A program made the translations under genes and the position numbers. A stretch of 64,000 bases of DNA, taken from contig CAOJKP010000001.1 of the NCBI GenBank assembly GCA_948438085.1, forward strand, positions 1 through 64,000. The letters run 5' to 3'. The notes beneath the pieces are model-generated. The model made no database searches, was not told the DNA's origin, and saw only the letters and a list, made by a program, of their open reading frames with translations. Source of the stretch: an uncultured Clostridium sp. GTDB taxonomy: Bacteria; Bacillota; Clostridia; TANB77; CAG-508. Below, one piece after another: positions 17,083 through 25,934 of the stretch. Positions within the stretch are counted from its first letter, which is position 1. Each line of letters starts with the position of its first letter.

Positions 17083-17733
17083 ATGAATGATGAAAAAAAA
17101 TTTAGAATAAAAGATATATTAGAATGGGTGTATTGCATAGTAATAGCACTTGTATTGGCATTTTTGATTAGACACTTTATAGGAACACCAACAATAGTTC
17201 AACAACCATCTATGAATCCTACATTAATGCAAAATCAAAGGTTAATATTAAATAGATTTTCAAGAACAATAAAAGAGGAGCCAAAACGTGGAGATATAGT
17301 AACATTTGAAGCTCCAAGTACTTCCCATGTTTTTATGGATGAAGCAGATTTAAACAATCCTGTAGCTAAGTATGAAAAAGAACCAAAAGGAATATTTAAC
17401 AAATTCACATATTATGTTTTAGAGATAAACAAAACAAGTTATATAAAAAGAGTAATAGGATTACCAGGAGAAAGAGTAAAAATTGAAAATGGAAAAGTAT
17501 ATATAAATGGAGAAGAATTAAAAGAAGATTATTTAGATTCTTCTGTAAAAACTTATTCTGAAAGAGGTGCATTTACAGATATAACAGTACCACAAGGAAC
17601 TGTATTTGTAATGGGAGATAATAGACCACATAGTACAGATTCAAGAAGTTTTGGGTGTGTGCCTTTTGAAAAATTAGAAAGTAAAGTTTGGATAAGATTT
17701 TGGCCATTAGATGTATTTGGAAAAGTTAAATAA
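17083..17733 (+). CDS. lepB: Signal peptidase I
   Basis: Signal peptidase I cleaves secretory signal peptides at the outer membrane face. One N-terminal membrane segment (about 14-32) precedes the catalytic Ser in QPSMNPTL and the general-base Lys in YIKRVIGLPGE. Box D/E is GDNRPHSTDSRSFG. The open frame begins at 17047, but ATG 17083 has GAAAGGAAAG upstream and fits the family start. It would process the secreted giants of this window. It closely follows the kinase and precedes holB, so some cotranscription is likely. Confidence 0.9.
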   Translation: MNDEKKFRIKDILEWVYCIVIALVLAFLIRHFIGTPTIVQQPSMNPTLMQNQRLILNRFSRTIKEEPKRGDIVTFEAPSTSHVFMDEADLNNPVAKYEKEPKGIFNKFTYYVLEINKTSYIKRVIGLPGERVKIENGKVYINGEELKEDYLDSSVKTYSERGAFTDITVPQGTVFVMGDNRPHSTDSRSFGCVPFEKLESKVWIRFWPLDVFGKVK

Positions 17734-17753
17734 TTATATAAGGAAGTGTAAAT

Positions 17754-18638
17754 TTGGGCTTTAATAATCTAATTGGAAATGAGAAAGTAAAAAAATTACT
17801 AATAAAAATAATTAAAACTAATCAATTAAATCATAGTTATATGTTTATTGGACCAAGTGGGATTGGAAAAACATTATTTGCCAAAGAATTTGCAAAGATG
17901 ATATTATGTCAGAATCAAGATGAAAAATGCAATAATTGCAAGTCTTGTATAGAACTTGAAAATAACAATAATCCAGACTTTATATTAATAGAGCCAGATG
18001 ATGGAAAAATAAAAATAGAGCAAATAAGACAACTTCAAAAAACAATATTAGAAAAGCCAATAATATCAAATAAAAAAGTATATGTAATAAAAGATGCAGA
18101 CACTATGACAAAAGAAGCAGGAAATTCTTTACTAAAAACATTAGAAGAGCCACCTCAATACATAACCATAATATTAATAGGAACAAATGAAGGAATGTTT
18201 TTAAATACTATAAAATCTAGGTGTACAAAAATTTTATTTAACAAAATAGAAGATGAAAAATTAAAAATGTTTTTAGAAAAAGAACATAACATTAAAAATG
18301 TAAAGGAAAGTATGTTAAAAACATTTGATGGAAGCATCGAAAAAGCATTAATAATAAACGGTAAAATAGATATTTACAATAAAATAGAAGAGGTATTTAG
18401 CAATATAGAAAATATAAATTTAATTGAAGCAATGAATCAATTAAATTGTATATACGAAGAAAAAGAATCTATATATGATATTTTAGATTATATAAATATA
18501 ATATTGTTTAGTATTTCAAAAAATAATACATATTACATAAAATATATAAATGCTGTAGAAGTGGCAAAAAATGCAATAAGAAATAATGCTAATTATGATA
18601 TGAGTATAGATAATTTATTATATAATATATGCAGTTAA
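17754..18638 (+). CDS. holB: DNA polymerase III delta' subunit
   Basis: This clamp-loader subunit helps load the sliding clamp. The 294-residue protein has Walker A GPSGIGKT near residues 34-41, a four-Cys zinc module (CQNQDEKCNNCKSC), and AAA+ features KDADTMTKEAGNSLLKTLEEPP with sensor 1 in TNEGMFLNTIKSRC. The start is TTG 17754 preceded by AAGGAAGTG. The order holB-ricT is conserved in Firmicutes and supports both assignments. Confidence 0.9.
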   Translation: MGFNNLIGNEKVKKLLIKIIKTNQLNHSYMFIGPSGIGKTLFAKEFAKMILCQNQDEKCNNCKSCIELENNNNPDFILIEPDDGKIKIEQIRQLQKTILEKPIISNKKVYVIKDADTMTKEAGNSLLKTLEEPPQYITIILIGTNEGMFLNTIKSRCTKILFNKIEDEKLKMFLEKEHNIKNVKESMLKTFDGSIEKALIINGKIDIYNKIEEVFSNIENINLIEAMNQLNCIYEEKESIYDILDYINIILFSISKNNTYYIKYINAVEVAKNAIRNNANYDMSIDNLLYNICS

Positions 18639-18665
18639 ACTAAAAATTAAAAGTGAGGAATCAAA

Positions 18666-19592
18666 TTGAAGGAAATAATAGGTGTAAGATTTAAAAGACC
18701 AGGAAAGATATATTTTTTTGATACACAAGGAAGAAAAATAAATAAAGATGAATATGTCATAGTAGAAACAGCAATGGGAGAAGAATATGCTAAGGTAATA
18801 ATAGCAAACAAAGAAATTGATGAAACAAAGCTAGAAACCCCATTAAAGCCAATAATAAGAATAGCAACTAAAGAAGATGCAAAACACAACAAAGAAAATA
18901 AAGAAAAAGAAAAAGAGGCTTTTGACATATGCTTAGAAAAAATAAAAAAACACAAATTAAACATGAATTTAGTGGATGTTGAATATAAATTTGATAACAG
19001 TAAAATTTTATTTTATTTCACAGCAGAAGGAAGAATAGATTTTAGAGATTTAGTAAAAGACTTAGCGGCAATATTTAAAACAAGAATTGAGCTAAGACAA
19101 ATAGGCGTAAGGGATGAAGTTAAAAGAATTGGAGGGAATGGAGTATGTGGAAGGCAATTATGTTGTTGTTCATTTTTATCTAATTTTGAAACTGTATCTA
19201 TTAAAATGGCAAAAGAACAAAATATATCATTAAATCCATCAAAAATTTCTGGAAATTGTGGACGATTAATGTGTTGTTTAAAATATGAACAAGATGTATA
19301 TGAAGAAAAATTAAAAAAATTGCCTCGAGTAGGTGCAATAGTAAAAACACAAGAAGATGGAGAAGGAATTGTAGATTCAATAGAAACTTTAAAAGAAAAA
19401 GTAAGAGTAAAATTTAAAGATAAAGATGGATTTTTCTATAAAAAATTTAATGCTGAAGATTTACAAATAATAAAAAATGTAGAAGATGAAGATGAAATGG
19501 AAGGTATGGATAAAGAAGAAATAAAACAACTAAGAGAATTAGAAAAATTAGAGCAAATAGACAAAAACAATGTAGACCAAGATGAAATGTAA
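18666..19592 (+). CDS. ricT: PSP1-domain regulatory protein RicT (YaaT)
   Basis: RicT belongs to the RicAFT complex, which in Bacillus binds Fe-S clusters and affects RNase Y specificity, sporulation and competence. The 308-residue protein has the PSP1 domain with its Cys cluster (GVCGRQLCCCSFL near 158-170 and GNCGRLMCCLKYE near 200-212). The C-terminus is an acidic/lysine-rich tail. The start is TTG 18666 with GTGAGG upstream, 28 bp after holB, so it is in the same operon. Confidence 0.9.
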   Translation: MKEIIGVRFKRPGKIYFFDTQGRKINKDEYVIVETAMGEEYAKVIIANKEIDETKLETPLKPIIRIATKEDAKHNKENKEKEKEAFDICLEKIKKHKLNMNLVDVEYKFDNSKILFYFTAEGRIDFRDLVKDLAAIFKTRIELRQIGVRDEVKRIGGNGVCGRQLCCCSFLSNFETVSIKMAKEQNISLNPSKISGNCGRLMCCLKYEQDVYEEKLKKLPRVGAIVKTQEDGEGIVDSIETLKEKVRVKFKDKDGFFYKKFNAEDLQIIKNVEDEDEMEGMDKEEIKQLRELEKLEQIDKNNVDQDEM

Positions 19593-19670
19593 AATTAAAT
19601 AAAAAATTGTAGAAATTTGTAATATTTTATTGTATAATTGGATTAGTAAATACAAAAAGGAGGGAAAAAT

Positions 19671-19844
19671 ATGGCATATAAAATTACAGATGCTTGTATA
19701 AGCTGTGGAGCATGTGCTGCAAATTGTCCAGTAGAATGTATAAAAAGAGGCGAAACAAAATATGAAATAGATGAAAGTATGTGTATAGAGTGTGGAGCAT
19801 GTGCTGCAAACTGTCCAGTAGATGCACCAAAATTAGATGAATAA
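19671..19844 (+). CDS. Ferredoxin, 2[4Fe-4S]
   Basis: This 57-residue bacterial-type ferredoxin has two near-identical CxxCxxCxxxCP clusters (CISCGACAANCP at 9-20 and CIECGACAANCP at 38-49). Such ferredoxins carry electrons in anaerobic metabolism. ATG 19671 follows AAGGAGGGAAAAAT, a very strong ribosome site, and a promoter-like TATAAT lies near 19634. A hairpin terminator follows. The protein is full length for its class. Confidence 0.95.
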   Translation: MAYKITDACISCGACAANCPVECIKRGETKYEIDESMCIECGACAANCPVDAPKLDE

Positions 19845-19856
19845 TAAAATACAAGG

Positions 19857-19884
19857 AAATAGGTTTTTAACGACCTATTTTTTT
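19857..19884 (+). terminator. Rho-independent terminator
   Basis: AAATAGGT (19857-19864) pairs with ACCTATTT (19873-19880), followed by a T-rich tract. It ends the ferredoxin transcript. Confidence 0.8.
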
Positions 19885-20062
19885 ATTTTATTTTTACTTG
19901 TTTTTTTGTTGTGAAGTAATTAAAACCTCCTAAAAAATAAAAAACATATTGTAAAATAAGATATTATTTATATAATAAATAAAAAGAGAGCCTCAAAATC
20001 TTTCGAAAATGAAGCTAGTTAGATATGATTTACAATTGTAAATTATGTAATAGAAATGTATT

Positions 20063-20323
20063 TTATCTCTCAGAATATTCTGGATGAATTTTTTTTTCAT
20101 GCTTTCTTTTTTCATCCAGCTGTCTGTAGAAACTTCGAATTACATGGACATGAATTTGAGAATGGTTTGATTTTTTGCTTAAATCGATTTTTATAGCATC
20201 TGTTTTCAATGCATCATAACAATCGAAATAAAACGCTTCTCTCCAAATACAAGATGTCCGATAAAAACACCCATCACAATTAGGGCGATTTTCGCACATC
20301 TGCATATCATTGTAACTTGTCAT
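20063..20323 (-). CDS. Small Cys-motif protein, 86 residues, paralogue of the 23462 gene
   Basis: The family is unrecognised. The N-terminus carries a CX5CX2CX2RX2C motif (Cys10, 16, 19, 25), suggesting a bound metal or Fe-S cluster, then a helical charged region ending HPEYSER. The same motif spacing and a similar ending (HPTYSAI) occur in the protein at 23462. The frame is open further upstream, but the ATG at 20323 has AAGGAGTG before it. Arg22 in the motif is CGG followed by A, read in frame. Codon use (GGG, TGC, CCT, CAT) is unlike the AT-rich neighbours. Confidence 0.7.
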   Translation of the reverse strand: MTSYNDMQMCENRPNCDGCFYRTSCIWREAFYFDCYDALKTDAIKIDLSKKSNHSQIHVHVIRSFYRQLDEKRKHEKKIHPEYSER

Positions 20324-20534
20324 TATTATACACTCCTTGTCACATATAAACTTTGATATTTTGATATTATACATTATTCTACAAAAAATTACAATTATTT
20401 CATAATAAAAAATACTTGACAAAAAATAAAAAATAAGTATATTATAAATAATAGTTTATTTCAAAAAATTTTAAAATCTTTTAAATTTAAAATCTAAAAA
20501 AATTCAAAAACAAAAATTAAATAAAGGAGAAGCT

Positions 20535-22071
20535 ATGTTATCAATAGTAAAAAGTATGGCACTACATGGTCTAGATGGCTATCTTATTGACGTGCAAGTA
20601 GATGTATCAGCAGGAATTCCATCATGGGAAGTAGTAGGACTTCCAGATACAAGTGTAAAAGAAGCAAAAGAGAGGGTAAAAACTGCAATTAAAAATTCAG
20701 GATATGAATTTCAAAGTAGAAAAATAGTTATAAATTTAGCACCAGCAGATACAAGAAAAGAAGGTTCAATATTCGATTTACCAATAGCCATAGGAATATT
20801 ATTAAATTTAGAACAAATTCAAATGCAAGATTTATCTAAAACTGTATTCATAGGAGAACTTTCATTAGATGGAAAACTAAATAAAGCAAATGGCGTATTG
20901 CCAATGTGTATAGAAGCTAAAAATTTAGGAATAAAAACATTAATAGTACCAACTCAAAATGCAAAAGAAGCATCGATAATAGAGGGGATTAATGTAATTG
21001 GAGTAGAATCATTAAAGCAAATGGTAGAATATCTAAATAACAATCAAAAAATTCAACCACAAAAAACAAACATTAAGGAATTATTCGAAGAAAACAATAG
21101 ATATAAAATAGACTTTTCAGAAGTAAAAGGGCAAGAAAATGTAAAAAGAGCATTAGAAATATCAGCGGCAGGAGGTCATAATTTACTACTAATTGGAAGT
21201 CCAGGCTCACGGAAAAACAATGATGGCAAAAAGAATTCCATCAATACTGCCAGAATTAAGCTTTGAAGAAGCATTAGAAATAACAAAAATTCATAGTGTA
21301 GCAGGAACTTTACCAAAAGATGTACCACTAATTACAACAAGACCATATAGAGCCCCACATCATACAGTATCTGGTGTGTCGTTGGTAGGAGGTGGAAGAA
21401 TTCCTAAACCAGGAGAAATAAGTCTTGCACACTTTGGAGTATTATATTTAGATGAATTACCAGAATTTAATAAAGCAACTTTAGAAGTTTTAAGAGGACC
21501 ATTAGAAGATGGAAATATTACAATAAGCAGAGTAAATGCAAGTTTAACATATCCATGTAACTTTATGTTTGTAGCATCTATGAATCCATGTCCATGTGGA
21601 TTTTATGGCTCAAAAGATAAAGAATGTACATGTACACCACAAGCAATAAATAGGTACATAGGAAAAATTAGTGGACCACTTTTAGATAGAATAGATATAC
21701 AAATAGAAGTAACACCTGTAAAATATCAAAAACTACAATCAGATGATAAAATAGAAACATCGGAACAGATAAAACAAAGAGTAGACAGAGCAAGAAAAAT
21801 ACAAATAAAAAGATATGAAAACTATGGAATATATTCAAATTCAGAACTAACACCAGCATTAATAGAAAAATATTGTAAATTAGACAATGAAAGTAAAATG
21901 ATATTACAAAATGCTTTCGATAAATTAGGTTTAAGTGCAAGAGCACATGGAAGAATCCTAAAAGTCGCAAGAACAATAGCAGATTTAGAAGAAAAAGAAA
22001 ACATAGAACCAGTACATATTGCAGAAGCAATACAATATAGAAGTTTAGATAAAAAGTACTGGAAAAATTAA
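20535..22071 (+). CDS. comM: ComM/YifB-family AAA+ protein, needing a +1 shift at CGGA
   Basis: ComM-type proteins are Mg-chelatase-like AAA+ helicases that act in branch migration during DNA uptake. The N-terminal ChlI-like domain ([19 protein letters not shown]) and AAA+ core are complete only if C 21210 is skipped. LLLIGSPGS then continues [17 protein letters not shown], giving a correct Walker A and a 511-residue protein, the usual length. The rest is intact: LYLDELPEF (Walker B), [25 protein letters not shown] and the Mg-chelatase C-terminal domain. Without the shift the product ends inside the P-loop. It is cotranscribed with dprA, which fits a competence/recombination role. Confidence 0.9.
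21207..21213 (+). other. Candidate +1 recoding site (TCA CGGA) in comM Walker A
   Basis: TCA 21207-21209 is followed by CGG 21210-21212 in frame. Dropping C 21210 gives GGA, the invariant Gly before the P-loop Lys. Confidence 0.75.
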
Positions 22072-22083
22072 AGGAAAATATAT

Positions 22084-23016
22084 ATGAAAAAAATAGAAAA
22101 AATAGACTGTGAAGGCAAAGAATATCCTAAAAAGCTATTAGCTATTAAAAATAGTCCGAAAATAATTTATGCAATTGGAAACATAAGCTTATTAAACTCA
22201 AATAAAAAATCTATTGCGATAATTGGTTCAAGAGATTGTACAGAATATGGAAGAAATACTGCATTTAAATTTGCAAATAGTTTAGCAAAGGCTGGAAATA
22301 CAATTATAAGTGGTATGGCAATAGGAATAGATGCTGTATCACATATAGGTGCAATGGAAGAAATAGGAAGAACAATAGCAGTTTTAGGTGGGGGATTTAA
22401 TAAAATATATCCAAAACAAAACGAATGGCTATTTTATGAAATAATAAAAAATAAAGGATGTATTATTTCAGAATATGAACCCAATGAAGAAGCTTCATCA
22501 GAAAAATTTTTACAAAGGAACAGAATTGTAAGTGGTTTAAGTGATGCTGTACTTGTAGTAGAAGCAGAATATAGAAGCGGAACATCAGTAACTGCTAAAA
22601 TTGCAAAGGAACAAAATAAAATATTATTTGCTGTTCCAAGTAATTTAGAAAGTAAAAATGGAATAGGAACTAATAAATTATTGCAAGAAGGAGCAAAAAT
22701 AGCAATAGATTATAAAGATATAATTAAGGAGTTAAAAACAAAAAATGAAAAAATAAAATCTAAAAAAATGCAAGAAAATTTAGAGATAGTAAATGAAAAT
22801 AAAGAATATATAGAATTAAAAGAAGAATATAAACCAATATATAATTTACTTTTATCTAATCCTAAAAATATAAATGAATTAAGTAAAATGTTAGATGTAA
22901 GTATATCAAAATTAAATAGCATTTTAACATTTATGCAAATAGAGGGAATAGTTAAACAATTGCCAGGTAATGAATTTATAGTAAATGGAGAAAGTAAATG
23001 TATCAAAAACATGTAA
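22084..23016 (+). CDS. dprA: DNA-processing protein DprA
   Basis: DprA loads RecA on incoming single-stranded DNA. The Rossmann-like domain shows IAIIGSRDCTEYG, SGMAIGIDAVSHIGAM, AVLGGGFNKIYP and FLQRNRIVSGLSDAVLVVEAEYRSGT, with a C-terminal winged-helix stretch (NINELSKMLDVSISKLNSIL). The 310-residue length is normal for Firmicutes. It starts 12 bp after comM and overlaps yraN by 19 bp, so the three form an operon. Confidence 0.93.
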   Translation: MKKIEKIDCEGKEYPKKLLAIKNSPKIIYAIGNISLLNSNKKSIAIIGSRDCTEYGRNTAFKFANSLAKAGNTIISGMAIGIDAVSHIGAMEEIGRTIAVLGGGFNKIYPKQNEWLFYEIIKNKGCIISEYEPNEEASSEKFLQRNRIVSGLSDAVLVVEAEYRSGTSVTAKIAKEQNKILFAVPSNLESKNGIGTNKLLQEGAKIAIDYKDIIKELKTKNEKIKSKKMQENLEIVNENKEYIELKEEYKPIYNLLLSNPKNINELSKMLDVSISKLNSILTFMQIEGIVKQLPGNEFIVNGESKCIKNM

Positions 23017-23351
23017 TAGGTAAAATAGGAGAAGATATATCCTGTAAATACTTACAAAGTATAGGATACAAAATATTAGAAAGAAATTTTTTATGCAAAC
23101 AAGGAGAAATAGATATAATATGCATAGATAAAAAAGAATTAGTATTTATAGAAGTAAAAACAAGAACGAATATAAATTATGGACAGCCAGTAGATGCTGT
23201 AGATATTCCCAAACAAAAACACATATATAATGCAGTAAAATACTATACATATGTAAGAAATGTAGAAGATGAATATATAAGAATCGATGTAATAGAAGTA
23301 TATATAAAAAATAATAAAGCGAAGATAAATCATATAAAACAAGCAATGTAA
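22998..23351 (+). CDS. YraN/UPF0102 family nuclease-like protein
   Basis: This 117-residue protein is a YraN-type endonuclease-fold protein, commonly next to dprA or rnhB. It shows GEDISCKYLQSIGYKILERNF, then GEIDIICIDKKELVFIEVKTR, where Glu, Asp and the ExK triad form the restriction-endonuclease-like site. The biochemical role is unproven. Its ATG 22998 lies inside the end of dprA, so it is translationally coupled. Confidence 0.9.
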   Translation: MYQKHVIGKIGEDISCKYLQSIGYKILERNFLCKQGEIDIICIDKKELVFIEVKTRTNINYGQPVDAVDIPKQKHIYNAVKYYTYVRNVEDEYIRIDVIEVYIKNNKAKINHIKQAM

Positions 23352-23398
23352 AAATTATAAATTTTCATGAAATATCCTTGAGTTAGTACTAGCATCAT

Positions 23399-23427
23399 TT
23401 GATTTTGTAATTAAATTGTGTTATAAT
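23399..23427 (+). promoter_or_regulatory. Sigma-A type promoter
   Basis: TTGATT at 23399-23404 and TATAAT at 23422-23427 are separated by 17 bp. It drives the 23462 gene. Confidence 0.65.
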
Positions 23428-23461
23428 ATAGTTACACAAAAAAGTGAAAAGGAGTGTTTAT

Positions 23462-23719
23462 ATGAACATTGAAAAATGTAAAGCAAACCAGTATTGCACA
23501 AACTGCCCTGAGCGGATAGGATGTGAAGGTAGACCTAAACTTTATTCTTCTGTTGAGGAATTTTATGGCGCATGCCTTGCAGCAGCTAGAATCGCATTTA
23601 TAATCGGTAAAATGTCAGGAAAAGAAGATTGCACCGATGAAATTATGACTGCATTGCAAAAGTTGCATAAAAAAAGAGCCAAGGAGCTGGAAGAGCATCC
23701 TACCTATTCAGCCATCTAA
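23462..23719 (+). CDS. Small Cys-motif protein, 85 residues, paralogue of the 20063 gene
   Basis: The family is unrecognised. It carries the same CX5CX2CX2RX2C motif (Cys6, 12, 15, 21) as the 20063 protein, then a helical region (GACLAAARIAFIIGKMSG) and a basic C-terminus ending HPTYSAI. Arg18 is CGG followed by A. A +1 shift there would give GGA TAG, an immediate stop. Codon use is richer in GC than core genes. ATG 23462 follows AAAGGAGTG. Promoter and terminator make it self-contained, inserted between yraN and rsmA. Confidence 0.7.
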   Translation: MNIEKCKANQYCTNCPERIGCEGRPKLYSSVEEFYGACLAAARIAFIIGKMSGKEDCTDEIMTALQKLHKKRAKELEEHPTYSAI

Positions 23720-23772
23720 GTCCTATTTACACTTCTAAAATGCCAACAATGATTAAGTTGGTCATGTCTATT

Positions 23773-23804
23773 AGCCCACTTTTCGAAAGAATCGAGGGCT
23801 CTTT
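23773..23804 (+). terminator. Probable terminator
   Basis: AGCCC (23773-23777) pairs with GGGCT (23796-23800), with an inner CTTTTCGAAAG hairpin, followed by CTTTTA. Confidence 0.55.
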
Positions 23805-23879
23805 TATTGTATTAATTTACTTGAAAATTAGCGAAAAATCTGGTAATATATATAGGTATAAAGGAAGTGGAAACTAAAA

Positions 23880-24731
23880 ATGGAAAGCTCATATTCTGAA
23901 ACTAAACTGTTAATGAAAAAATACAAGATAACAGCTAATAAAAGATTAGGTCAAAACTTTTTAATAGATGATAATGTAATAGAAAAAATAGTAGAAAGTG
24001 CAGATATAAAAAAGGATGACTTAATAATAGAAATTGGACCAGGATTAGGAACATTAACAGAAAAATTACTTGAACAAGCGGGAAAAGTTATATGTATAGA
24101 ATTAGATACAAGAATGATAAAAATACTAAAAGAAAGATTTATTTTATATAAAAATTTAGAAATATTAAATGAAGATGTACTTAAAGTAAATCTAAACAAA
24201 ATAATAAATGAGAATCAATTATCTGGAAATGTAAAAATTGTAGCAAATTTACCATATTACATAACAACACCAATAATAATGAAACTATTAGAGGAAAAAT
24301 TAAACATAGAGAGTATTACTATAATGATACAAAAAGAAGTAGCAAAAAGACTATCAGCAGTTCCAGGAGATAAAGAAGCAGGAGCTATAACTTATACAGT
24401 ATATTATTATTCCGATGTTTACGAAATATTAACAGTGCTAAATGATTCATTTATACCAGCTCCAGAAGTAGAATCAGAAGTAATAAAACTAAAAATAAGG
24501 AAAGAACCAATTATAAAATTAACCAAACAGCAAGAAGAAAGATTATTTAAAATAATAAAAGTCGCATTTATGCAAAGAAGAAAGACACTTATAAATGCAT
24601 TATGTAATTCCGAATTAAAAATTGAAAAAGGTAAATTAGAAGAAATATTAGCGAATTTACAAATAGATGAGAGAGTTAGAGCAGAAAATTTAACTTTGCA
24701 ACAATTTAGTAAAATAGCATTAAAAGTATAA
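23880..24731 (+). CDS. rsmA: 16S rRNA dimethyladenosine transferase
   Basis: RsmA (KsgA) dimethylates two adenines in helix 45 of 16S rRNA. The 283-residue protein has the substrate-side motif RLGQNFLIDDN, SAM-binding IIEIGPGLGTLTEKLL, the acidic CIELD, and the NLPYYITTP catalytic motif. The helical C-terminal domain (AFMQRRKTLINALC) is complete. ATG 23880 follows AAGGAAGTGGA. It has native codon use. Confidence 0.95.
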   Translation: MESSYSETKLLMKKYKITANKRLGQNFLIDDNVIEKIVESADIKKDDLIIEIGPGLGTLTEKLLEQAGKVICIELDTRMIKILKERFILYKNLEILNEDVLKVNLNKIINENQLSGNVKIVANLPYYITTPIIMKLLEEKLNIESITIMIQKEVAKRLSAVPGDKEAGAITYTVYYYSDVYEILTVLNDSFIPAPEVESEVIKLKIRKEPIIKLTKQQEERLFKIIKVAFMQRRKTLINALCNSELKIEKGKLEEILANLQIDERVRAENLTLQQFSKIALKV

Positions 24732-24817
24732 GAAAATTAAGAGATTGTAAAAATTAAAAATATATGATATAATAACCAAAAAATTATATAGTAAGGAAGC
24801 GAAAATAATAAATCAAA

Positions 24818-25885
24818 ATGAAAAAGATTACAATAATAGTACCAGTGTATAATGTAGAAAGTTATATAAAAGAGGCTATAAATTCTGCTATACATCAATC
24901 ATATGAAAATATAGAAATATTATTAATAGATGATGGTTCTACAGATTCATCAGGACTTATATGTGACGAATATGCAAAAATGGATAGTAGAATAAAAGTA
25001 ATACATCAAAATAATATGGGATTATCAGGAGCAAGAAATACAGGACTAAAAAACGCAACAGGAGAATATATTATGTTTTTAGATTCAGATGATACATTTG
25101 AACCTAATGCATGTAAAGATATGCTAGAATACATAGAAGAAACAAATGCGGACTATGTTATAGCAAACTATTCAAATATGGATGAGGATGGAACTATATG
25201 GAGTAATCCAGTGTTTGATAAAAATATATACAAAAAATTCAAATTATCAATAACAGATTATGATAAATCTTTTTATATTATGAATTCTGGAGTATGGAAT
25301 AAAATTTTTAGGAAAAGTTATTTAGATAGTATACATATTGGTTTTGTTGAAGGAGTTCCTGCTGAAGATGCTATATTTACTACTCTATGTTTTATGAAAT
25401 CAAAAAATGTATATTATTTACCGCAAAAAGCTTATAATTATCGTCTTAGAGCAGAAGGTTCAATATCATCTAGTTGCTCTAAAAAATATTTTTCAGGAAT
25501 AAATAAAGCATACAGAATTATTTATAATAACTTTAAAGAAAATGGCTATTTAGAATATTACAGATATTTTTATGCAAAAAGTGTAAATTATATATTATTT
25601 AAATTTATAGATTCAGAAATATTGACAGATGAAGAAAGAATTAGTATTTTAGAAGATATGAGATGGTTTTATACTCTAAGTTACGATTTAAAAATACCAA
25701 CAGTTATAAGGTCTGTAATATATATATTAGAATCAATTGTTAATAAAGATTATGTGCAAACATTAAAGTATTTTGAAATATTAAGACAAGTAAGAAAAAT
25801 GCTACCTAAAGAAGTAAAAGAAAAAATGTCAAAACCAGATGCTAAAACATACAAAGAAATAGAAAAATATAAACTAGATAATTAA
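24818..25885 (+). CDS. Family 2 glycosyltransferase
   Basis: This GT-A fold glycosyltransferase transfers a sugar from a nucleotide donor. The N-terminal domain has ITIIVPVYNVESYI, LLIDDGSTDSSG and the metal-binding LDSDDTFEP; EGVPAEDAIF supplies the later acidic residue. The C-terminal 120 residues are helical. No membrane segment is obvious, so it acts on the cytoplasmic face. At 355 residues it is ordinary for the family. It is a lone gene, so acceptor and polymer cannot be inferred. Confidence 0.9.
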   Translation: MKKITIIVPVYNVESYIKEAINSAIHQSYENIEILLIDDGSTDSSGLICDEYAKMDSRIKVIHQNNMGLSGARNTGLKNATGEYIMFLDSDDTFEPNACKDMLEYIEETNADYVIANYSNMDEDGTIWSNPVFDKNIYKKFKLSITDYDKSFYIMNSGVWNKIFRKSYLDSIHIGFVEGVPAEDAIFTTLCFMKSKNVYYLPQKAYNYRLRAEGSISSSCSKKYFSGINKAYRIIYNNFKENGYLEYYRYFYAKSVNYILFKFIDSEILTDEERISILEDMRWFYTLSYDLKIPTVIRSVIYILESIVNKDYVQTLKYFEILRQVRKMLPKEVKEKMSKPDAKTYKEIEKYKLDN

Positions 25886-25934
25886 TTATTTATAAGTTAT
25901 TTTTATAATAAAGAAGGATTGTGTGAGGTATAAT

